Below are positions 55,812 to 64,000 of a stretch of 64,000 bases of DNA, piece by piece. Position 1 is the stretch's first letter. Every line of letters starts with the position of its first letter. The notes below the pieces were generated by a model. That model made no database searches. It had not been told where the DNA came from and worked only from the letters and a program-made list of their open reading frames with translations. The translations under genes and the position numbers were made by a program. Source of the stretch: Atopsyche davidsoni (lineage: Eukaryota > Arthropoda > Insecta > Trichoptera > Hydrobiosidae); the NCBI GenBank assembly GCA_022113835.1, contig JAILWY010000015.1, positions 6,672,501-6,736,500 of the forward strand, given 5' to 3'.

Positions 55812-57283
55812 TAATAGGACTGCCTCTGGTGTCCGGTTGGACACCAGCAGAGCAGACACGAGCAGAGGTACTTGAAGAGAAAGAATATGACATTTTTTTT
55901 GTTTTAGAAAACAAGTTTGATTTCTATTTCATATATAAATTATCAAAGTTCAAAACTGCTCGCGAAAATACTCTCTTGTCATTGTTTGACAAAAGTCAGT
56001 TTTGAGAAGAACCGTAAGGTGTCTGGGTTTTCAGATTTCCCCAATACTTGTGGAGTGAGACATGAGAGATTCTGAAAAGTGCATCTGCCGCAGTCTCTGG
56101 CTGCTGCACAATTTTGCGTTAAACCGACTCCGCGGTCGTCTCGGATGCGAAACTTCTCGGCGTTCGGTACCGGATTTCGTATGAGAAATGTTGCAAACTT
56201 TCTTGTTTGAAACATATCGATTGGAAAAATATTCCGATACGGCGGCTAGTCCTGTTGGGAAATATCCATGCAAGTTTTGAATCCTCGAGCTGAGATCGCC
56301 GTTATTGATAAAATATTTAATAAACTTTGTTGAGAATTTATTTTATTAATTTATGTGTGCATCGATTTTTATTATAAAGGTGTTACTAGCGCGCACACAA
56401 TTATATTTATGCTGTCTTAAGCCATAGTGAGAATGAACTTATAATCTGGTTCATGATAGAGATATGTTCTGTGACATGGTCAAGTTAAGAAAGGATATAA
56501 GATGAGAAAAGAAATTTTAGTATTAATTACTCTTGCATAGTGTAACCCCTGGAATTTTTTTCTGGTGTTACTTCATAAGTAGCACTGCACTGCCATTTTG
56601 CCTGGCCATGACTTTACCTGCGAATGCTTTCTAATTATTAAAAGTGGCTGCTTGTTTAGCTACTCGCACGGAGGCTTTAATAGTTTATAAATCGTTGTAA
56701 CGAACGACCACAGTAAAATGTTTTTTTGCTAACCCAAAAGTTTTATCATAATAAACCATTTTAAGTATCACTATTTGAGTTATGCACGTTCGACGAAACT
56801 TAATCTGAATACTTTGATTTACTTTTATGTTTAAACGCTTTGAGCTAATTTTTGCTGTGGTTGTAACAAATAATTAAATCATTCAATAAATAAAAGTATT
56901 AAATACGTTAAAATAACAAAAGCGTATTCAATATTTTTGACATAAAGTACTTGTTGAAATTCTATTTTGATATTTTTAGTTTTATCAAAAAAAAATTGAT
57001 AAAGCTCACTTGTCGGGTCAAAATATAAAAAAATGAAAACATCTAACTAACTCCTAAATATTTGCTGACAATTGTCATCTATTTAATTGAAAGAATACAA
57101 TAACGCATCCATGGCATATAATTGTCTCTAATTCATCCCTTGAATATCCATCATGTATATAATAAAACGTGTCTCGCCTTTGGGGGTCGGTATTATTGGA
57201 AGGTTTCAACATGTCTCTAATTAATAAAATTGATATGTTAAGTACGACGTTTATGGAGTAACAATTTCAAAGGTCACTAACAC

Positions 57284-57284
<1 letters not shown>
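55812..57284. other. AT-rich DNA with a modest GC-richer block
   Basis: 56040-56280 is GC-richer (CTGCCGCAGTCTCTGGCTGC; CGACTCCGCGGTCGTCTCGG) with overlapping minus-strand frames of 78-80 codons and no known domain. Nothing else. Confidence 0.35.

Positions 57285-57329
<45 letters not shown>
57285..57329. repeat. (TA)n microsatellite
   Basis: About 22 uninterrupted TA dinucleotides. The longest simple dinucleotide run in the window. Confidence 0.95.
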
Positions 57330-57336
<7 letters not shown>

Positions 57337-57409
57337 GTCTGGAAATTTTATTTTATAACTGATATGACGATAAAGAATAGCCTTTCTTTGGGTCAGTTTT
57401 CACTAGGCT

Positions 57410-57787
57410 TTGAAAATAGTCTGTGAGTATATTGATTTTAATTCTTCAATAATCCGTTTCAAAAAGGTATCTGAACACGGGAGAGTCAACTGGTGTATCC
57501 AGTCCCAAATGAATGTTTTTCGTGAGTCCTCTGAAATAACTTATACAGAGGGTGAATGGGCAGATAAGGTCCGAGGTCGGTTTGATTGGCCAAAGGGACA
57601 TTCGGCGATGCTTACGAAGGCTTTCGGTCAGGCTGCGGTGAGCCTTTTGTTTCAAATAACTTCGATGATTCCGATAAGGGATGAATTATTATATAAAGGA
57701 CGGAGTGTTTTTGTAGGAATTATAACCGAATTATTTTCTAATGCCTTAAATTTGATTTTATTGGACGCTTTGATTTACTTTATCTAA
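57410..57787 (+). CDS. unrecognised open frame (possible relic)
   Basis: The longest frame in the window, 125 codons as an open stretch; the first in-frame ATG after the opening codon is at 57511, giving 92 residues from MNVFRESSEITYTEGEWADK. It includes GRFDWPKGHSAMLTKAFGQA and a hydrophobic C-terminus. The DNA is GC-richer than its flanks at 57480-57700. No domain recognised, and the minus strand is also partly open. It could be an old element fragment or chance. Confidence 0.15.
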   Translation: MKIVCEYIDFNSSIIRFKKVSEHGRVNWCIQSQMNVFRESSEITYTEGEWADKVRGRFDWPKGHSAMLTKAFGQAAVSLLFQITSMIPIRDELLYKGRSVFVGIITELFSNALNLILLDALIYFI

Positions 57788-57789
57788 AT

Positions 57790-59044
57790 TTGGTTGAATC
57801 ACCATTTTAAATTTAATTAACATTTCAATTCAAATATAAAATAGATTATATACAAAACTCGCATTTTAATTTAATTTAAAATGTAAATTTGCATTCAATT
57901 TATATCTTATTGAAAAAGAAAAAAAGCTTTAATGCTTCATGCACGAGATCCGATATTTAAATTTTAATAATACATATTTAAAGCCATCCATATCGACGTG
58001 TTGATATTTATAAATATACGTCACTTAAAAATCTCAAAAACCTGTTTGAAAAGTATGCAGCAAGTAAAAAAACACTATCATTAAAATAATTTTAAAAAAA
58101 AATTATGATGGTACCTTAATTTAATTTTTATAATGATTTGAGCTTTTAACATATTTTTGGTTTTTATTCTATATATTAATGATTGATCTAAAAATTAAGT
58201 TATTATTAGATATGTCAGATGTTTGGTCATTCGAATAAACACGTTTCAACTCTCACTACTTAGTTTGCCGAGAATTTGTCAAATACCTTTTTCAAGTTAT
58301 AATTTTAAAGTTATTTTCCGAAGCACTAGTCGATTGAAAAAATAGCTCCAATCACAAAATTGGAGAAAATTCTATGGATGGATTTCTCAGGGGAAATCTT
58401 CTCAATGAAGTTCCGATTCTTAGAATTGCAGAAGAAAGAGAAACCAGGTCGAATGCATTCATTTGATTAGTATACTTTATTTACAGAAGGTATATCTTTA
58501 GTTTTTAAAAGGAAAACTCTGGAAATACAAATATACGAACAGTGTAAATAAACTTGGCAATGTATATTTTGCTTATTACTTTACTTTACAGTACTTTCAA
58601 AAATGAGTGAGCATAAATTTGAACTCTATAAACATCATACTTTTAGCGGAGAGAGATGAAAAGCATTTTTTCGTATATATTTGTAATCACATTAATATTC
58701 TGTCCAAAACTTTATTCAAAATTGCTTGATAGAAATAATATATATTTTTGCAACTGTCCAAATTAATGAGTAAATACTATAAAAAAACTCTCTTATACAG
58801 CAAATTCCGAAAACATATCAAACTGTAAAGAGTCGCATTTTTTTCAGATTGATTTTTACTGCTTGTTTACCTGCTCTTTATTTTGCACCTCTTACTTTTA
58901 TTCAGAAACTTATTATCGATTATTTGTTTTCAGAATAACTTAGCACGAACAAAAATACACAGTCCTCGTAAATTCAAGCTTTAAAAAAATTAAATAAACT
59001 CAATTATCTTTTTTAATCAATTTGTATTAACCTTATAACAATAG
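57790..59044. other. AT-rich intergenic DNA
   Basis: Nothing recognisable. Confidence 0.45.
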
Positions 59045-59047
59045 TTT

Positions 59048-59132
59048 GCGATTCACCTCTCGGGACGGGGATCGAACTGAAGACCCCTCGATCAAGGCTC
59101 CACAATCTAACCACTCAGATAAAATGTCCTAC
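59048..59132 (-). mobile_element. tRNA-derived SINE head with good A and B boxes
   Basis: On the minus strand: A box TATCTGAGTGG (59111-59121), one change from consensus, and B box GTTCGATCCCC (59067-59077), 33 nt apart. GAGGGGTCTTCAGTTCGATC has the look of a T arm. The acceptor and anticodon stems do not fold convincingly, so this is read as a SINE head and not a tRNA gene. A decayed relative is at 52.2 kb. Confidence 0.6.
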
Positions 59133-59536
59133 CCACATAATTCAAATGTTGACTTTGCACCCACCTGTGGCATCATTTAATATACATGACCTGTATCTCT
59201 CTTATTTTTGACTAGCAAAGACTAATATATTTCAAAAACTCAAAGGTACATAGCACATTTATAAAATATCAAAAAAGCCTTTAAGATGATCATTTTTTGG
59301 TTTGTGAGCGCTGTCGCCCTTTGACAAGTTATTCAGATAAGTCTAAGGAAGTCATTGAAAACAAAATATGTTCACATAGTCATGCAATCTGTATAAGTAC
59401 TCAAATATTGTATGATCTTAAATATATATTTTATTAGTTACCGTAAATTACTTAAACTAGTTTGTCGCTTATTAATTTGTCGTACGTTTCAGCTTTGGTA
59501 CTTTGATTTTAACATAATACAACAATTACTATTGTT

Positions 59537-59981
59537 TACTAGTATAATTAGGCACATTAGTTCACACATAGAAGATGATTTTTTAATAAAATTCTCAAAG
59601 AAATATCATCGTGATTTGTGTGGGATTTGAACCCACATCCCCAGGCTTACACAGCCGGTGTACTGACCCTTGTACTAACGAACCGAATCCATTAATCGAG
59701 AATTTTTAACAATAATACTCAACATATGAACCAATGTGCCCAGGCCAACCAATATTTAGTGATTTGCAAGCACTGTACTTTTTAATCAAAGTTACAAGTG
59801 AAGCGATTTTAATCCAATCTGGATATTATTTTTAAAATCTATTAATTTAGCCAAAACGCGCACCATCATATAGAAGAGAATTTCTTTAAAAAATCATCTT
59901 CTATGTGTGAACTAATGTGCCTAATTATATTAGTAAATCTTTAATAGGCATTTGATTGACGTTCAATCCAAAAATAGGCAT
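59537..59981 (-). mobile_element. TIR-SINE element, second full copy with 12-bp target duplication
   Basis: It starts TTACTAGTATAATTAGGCAC and ends GATTGACGTTCAATCC..AAAAATAGGCAT. Exact AATTACTATTGT flanks lie at 59525-59536 and 59982-59993. The outer arms 59537-59585 and about 59888-59936 are inverted copies (CACACATAGAAGATGATTTT and its complement). On the minus strand the A box TAGTACAAGGG (59667-59677) and B box GGTTCAAATCC (59623-59633) are intact. The inner right arm is more diverged than in the 7.65-kb copy. The core CCAATGTGCCCAGGCCAACC is shared. Confidence 0.8.
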
Positions 59982-60119
59982 AATTACTATTGTATTAAAT
60001 ATATATTATTATTTATAATAATTTCAAAAATCAGAAGTATCTTTGAGGAGAGTATATATTTTTTTGTATATAATAGATAAAATAGCAAAAAGCAAACCTT
60101 TTAAAAGAGAATATTTGAA

Positions 60120-60335
60120 GCGAGCAGCAAGAAGTACTTCCCCGAGCAGACTCGCTATCCGCGGGCCTTCCTGCAGTCCGCACGGAAGGTTCTAAAAAAG
60201 AGCCTCAAATGGCGGCAGAGTGGAGCCGCCGCCGGAAGCGGAAGCTCTCAGCGGCCATCTTGGCGGAGTCATGGCCGCGACATCCGCCGCGAGCGCATGT
60301 GTTCCGCTCCCTCTTCCCCCTCCTCCTCCCCCCCT
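60120..60335 (+). promoter_or_regulatory. CpG-rich island with YY1-type motifs
   Basis: The block is GC-rich with many CpG. CAAATGGCGGC (60206-60216) and, on the minus strand, CCAAGATGGCCGC around 60252-60264 match the YY1/Pho core (AA)GATGGC. CATGGCCGCGACATCCGCCG follows. ATG 60209 opens a 61-codon basic frame (MAAEWSRRRKRKLSAAILAE). This could be a promoter with short 5' exon, but no donor or downstream exon was established. Confidence 0.35.
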
Positions 60336-61055
60336 TGCCACATATGTATATGTTAATTCCCGCCCCCTCGCCAAGAGAGATTTTTCATGTCTGATTTGGC
60401 CTTTTTTAAAATAACGATCTTGCGGTTACTTCATATATCGCAAACCTAAGGATATTGTGTCCATAAATTGTGACAAGGTTTACGTAAAGCGCTTTTTCTT
60501 GCTCAGCCACGAGGGCGAACACGCTTTATATTTCAGTGTCTTGGATTTCAGCTAAGTTAGCGCACGCAAAGCATTCACCATAATTTTTTATTTACAAGTA
60601 ATACAATTATTCAATTTTCTTTCACGGTAAAACCATATTAACATAAGCTTTTGATTTATTATTTATTTTTAACACATAGATACTTATGATGTATTTAAAG
60701 ATAATACTAATTGTATCAAATACTCATATAAGTATATCAAAAATATATTTACTAAGAAAATATTTCATCAAAGTCAATTGATAATTTAAGAAAAACGTCT
60801 CGTCTTATCTATCTTCTCAAATCAAATTTCCAATAAAAAGTTTCGTATTTTTGAATCCTGAAAGGTTTCTTTTATCAGATTCTCCTTTTCTCTAACTTCC
60901 CGGTGCATTTTCATTTTGGAAAAAACATTCTGACAATGTATCACATTTAGATTCCAACCCGGACCCTTCGATTGAGATCCATATTGAGGATACAGGGCGG
61001 AGGTACAAGGGAAGGGACTGCACTCGTGACTCCAGAAAATGGATTGATTCAGTTA
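60336..61055. other. AT-rich intergenic DNA
   Basis: Nothing recognised apart from a slightly GC-richer patch at 60950-61030. Confidence 0.4.
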
Positions 61056-61057
61056 TG

Positions 61058-61145
61058 TAGATTGGTCTGATGGCTCAGTGGTTTGCGTCGTTGAATCTTG
61101 ACTTACCCTGATAAGCGAGATGCAATTGAAATTCCTGAAATAGTA
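61058..61145 (+). mobile_element. tRNA-derived SINE-like head
   Basis: TGGCTCAGTGG at 61071-61081 is a perfect A box, followed by TTTGCGTCGTTGAATCTTGA and, about 40 nt on, the degraded B box GCAATTGAAATTCC (61122-61135). It is followed by AT-rich sequence. Read as a SINE head because a full cloverleaf is not apparent. Confidence 0.5.
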
Positions 61146-61149
61146 GTTA

Positions 61150-62928
61150 GTGTGCTTGTATTGTAATTTTTTTATAATCTTAGAATTGTACAATAACGTT
61201 TATTGAATCCATTTGTTAGAAAGACTTTGATGAAATTTCATGGTAATATTTTTAGATATTTTTAAGTTTTTTTTTTTTGAATTTCCTATTTGTTTCAATG
61301 GTAATTGTATAGAATTACCGATCAGTCAGAAACATTTATATTTCTCTTATAATCGATTTGTTATTTTCTCATGTGTATAATAAATAGTTGGCGAAACTCC
61401 TCGCGTAAGCAATTTACGAGTTTTAAAAATTTAAAAACTATTTACGTCAAAAAAAAACAGTGGAAACATCACTAAATATTTTTTAAAATAATAATGTTAT
61501 TAATACAAGCATTTTTTAAACGAAAAGTTTAATTCAAATATTCTCATTTCTTAGAATATTGCAAGCATGTGTATTGTGTGTTAATGAAAAGAATCAATTC
61601 TTTGGTAATCATACCACGGTTTTTAGAAAATATAAAAACAATGTATAAAACACAAGTAGGCATAAATAAAATAATATATTTTTTTTACAAAATTTTATTT
61701 CTATGTATATATTATCTACAGTTTACAGTGGCTAAGTTCTTATCATTGCTAACTACCAACTGACACTTTTTTATATCAAACATTATAGTTTATTAAACTA
61801 AGTTATTGTAGCCTTATTTAGAGTACATCCTGCATCTATAGATAGTTTTTTTTTTGAATAATTAAACACCCTGAAAATCAAAAAAACTGCCCAAACATAA
61901 AACAACCCCTTTAAGTCGGAATTAATTAAATTTAAAATTTAATTATGTGAATTTTTCTTTACATAAATATTTTTAAATATTTGCAACTTTTTTTGATTTT
62001 CAGAATAAACTTCTTCTGACAATAAGCGCATTTTTCTAAAACATGGCATAACAAAGATTTATTTTTTTATCGTACTTTTGGATAATACTAAATAAATAAT
62101 TGAAATAATTTGTTTTAAAAATGTAAATACAATTTTCTAATTAAAAAAAATTGTATTTGAAAAATATTAAAAAATATTTTTCGTAGATGAAAGACACAAT
62201 AAATTAACAAGTATATTTTAGTTAAAATACAAAACAATTTTTTTTGGCCTACTTTGAACATCTGTTTAAAATAATGTTTTATTTTTTGGACTGGATTCGA
62301 GAACGAATATAATTATTTTTATATTATTACACCGTTAATTCCGTTACATTGCCGTTAAATAGTCATTACATTAAAAATCAAAGCTGGATTTTATATCTTA
62401 ACATTACAATTATTATTATTCTCTATTTGCTTTATAGACAGTGTATCAAGCCAATCATATCGACTAATAATATTTAGGCTATGGTATAAAATTTTGGCAA
62501 GCATGTAAATCAATATTGAAAAATTAAACAGATTTACTTTTTTGATGAACCTTACCCTGAAGTTCCTATCTTTCAAATAAAAATGTAAGATTTACTTTAA
62601 ATACAATAATAAAATATCCGCTTTAAAATAAAATAATATTGTACGATTGATAATAATTTAAAAAAAAAATATCTAGATGAAAATGATAATTGATTCGATT
62701 TTTTGCTTTTTATTTTCACGTGTTATTTATGGAAGCAATCAGGTAAAAACTGTCCATTGTTGGATAATGGTCCCAGTTTGCAATAAAAAGCCTTCTCAGT
62801 CTGACAAGTGTGTAGATTTAGGTAAGTGGCAAGATTTTCAGCGAGTTGCCTGAATCATTTTAAACACTTTAAGTTCGTCTCGAAAAACCCACCTCAACCC
62901 TAATCGACAGATGTGAATCGTTTTTTTA
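61150..62928. other. AT-rich intergenic DNA
   Basis: Nothing recognisable; only short chance frames. Confidence 0.45.
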
Positions 62929-62929
62929 G

Positions 62930-63003
62930 AATCAGCTTAACGAAGATCCTAAACTGGGATCTTGTAGGTAGTAAGCAGCAACGCTAACCATTAACCCACG
63001 AGA
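62930..63003 (-). mobile_element. possible tRNA-derived SINE head
   Basis: The minus strand gives CTCGTGGGTTAATGGTTAGC, then about 40 nt later CCCAGTTTAGGATC where a B box would lie. The pattern is that of a tRNA-like head with a degraded B box. Weak. Confidence 0.3.
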
Positions 63004-63004
63004 A

Positions 63005-64000
63005 AGTTCAATTCTTAAAATTAATTTTGCAAATCCACAAATCCAGCCATGTTACACACCTGAAGAGTTATTTTTACATTTTGGCCATTAACCTTACAGT
63101 TAACATTCCTTAGCCAATACAGCACATATTTTTAACCTCTTGCGATGTATTCGAGAAATTGGGTCTAGCAGAATATAATATACTCTATTCGATTACTTGA
63201 TCTTCTCTAATATATTGCTGTTTCTTACCATTGCTTACTTTCGTATACAAAATCCAAAGAGACACAAACCGGATCCACAGTGATCGGTTTTTCACTCACA
63301 TGTAATAAAAAAAAACAATTTTCCATTTTTATAAACGTATGTTTATAAATATTAAATAAATATAATAATTGCATAACGCTAGTTAAAAATAAATAAGCTA
63401 AATCATTAGGAAGATTTTAACTTTTTATGTAATTAAAACATACTGATTTATAAATGCTTGCCAATATTGTAGCACCTCTAGTTGTATTATTGTTGAATCA
63501 TTTTCAGCTTTACAATTGACTTTTCATAATCCACCTGTTATATTATAGATTAAAACTTATTGTATTTAATATTTTCTATACTTGTATACACTCACAACTC
63601 CTAGTCAAATAATTAACTGGCAAAGACTGGCCGATATTGCATATTTTTAGCAATAAAGTTAATGAAAATTTTGCTTGTCGACCAGTATTGACTTTTGAAT
63701 ATTATTCAGTTTTGAATAAAAACTCATTAAATTAAATTGTAATATATTTTATCAAATACATTGCCTAAAATATAGATGTTAGCATTTCAGTCATTCGCTT
63801 GAAGAAAGGTACGTTATTGGTTTCTATAAGTGACATTTATTTGCCATAAAAAAACCCTTTGTGTTAGGTCTGTATGCGCTGTCTGAATGATAAGAATTGA
63901 AACATTAAGTTTTATTTAATGGCATATATTTAAATAATAGTTTTGTAATTAAAAATATTATTATTGTATCCCTGCATGATGGATGAATGTTTATTTCAAG
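63005..64000. other. AT-rich intergenic DNA
   Basis: Nothing recognisable to the end of the window. Confidence 0.45.

Noticed and set aside
59048..59132. Functional tRNA gene on the minus strand
   Set aside because: A and B boxes and spacing are tRNA-like, but I could not fit the acceptor and anticodon stems, and a decayed relative exists at 52.2 kb. A SINE head fits better.

Overview
The window looks like an AT-rich, gene-poor stretch of a large animal nuclear genome, most likely an arthropod and probably an insect. The evidence for this is indirect. No intact multi-domain gene is visible on either strand, and every recognisable protein fragment comes from a transposable element: non-LTR retrotransposon C-termini, a ZBED5/SCAND3-like hAT transposase and a piggyBac-like N-terminus. 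The interspersed repeats include tRNA-derived SINE heads, hammerhead-ribozyme-like motifs of the kind carried by Penelope-like elements, and a pogo/Tigger-type MITE. There are no bacterial-style genes, operons, rRNA genes or CRISPR arrays.

Layout. 1-13 kb: repeat family R2 at 2.7 and 10.9 kb, an inverted-repeat hairpin with a hammerhead-like core at 3.4 kb, decayed LINE 3' ends at 4.6, 5.9 and 8.4 kb, a cluster of CAGGTG boxes at 7.2-7.45 kb, a 438-bp inverted-repeat retroposon with 12-bp target duplications at 7.65 kb, a G-rich tract at 8.7 kb and a broken hAT transposase at 12.3-13.0 kb. 13-30 kb: mostly AT-rich DNA with scattered GC-richer islands, one candidate coding exon at 20.35 kb and one candidate promoter/first exon at 24.0 kb. 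30-38 kb: an R2 copy split by the inverted-repeat retroposon, a second R2 copy that preserves the empty site, a pogo-like MITE at 36.1 kb and a Penelope/hammerhead-like relic at 37.2 kb. 40.3-43 kb: an R2 copy followed by 14 tandem 155-bp satellite units. 43-55.8 kb: further SINE, hAT and piggyBac relics, a diverged tandem duplication at 49 kb and a 1.73-kb foldback element with ~0.5-kb inverted arms at 54.1-55.8 kb. 56-64 kb: a (TA)n microsatellite, a SINE, a full copy of the inverted-repeat retroposon at 59.5 kb, a CpG-rich YY1-motif island at 60.2 kb and AT-rich remainder.

The strongest candidate for something undescribed is the inverted-repeat retroposon, here called TIR-SINE. Copies or remnants lie at 7.65, 15.1, 30.15, 44.4 and 59.5 kb. 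It carries long terminal inverted repeats like a MITE, but it also has internal A and B boxes of a tRNA-type RNA polymerase III promoter, and two copies have exact 12-bp target-site duplications as expected of LINE-type retroposition. A third copy is confirmed as an insertion by comparing its host repeat with a paralogous empty site. Family R2 appears to share its 3' end with the local LINE family, which suggests a SINE/LINE partnership.

Limits: repeat boundaries were aligned by eye. Names of superfamilies rest on motif recognition and not on database comparison. GC islands are described from composition only.
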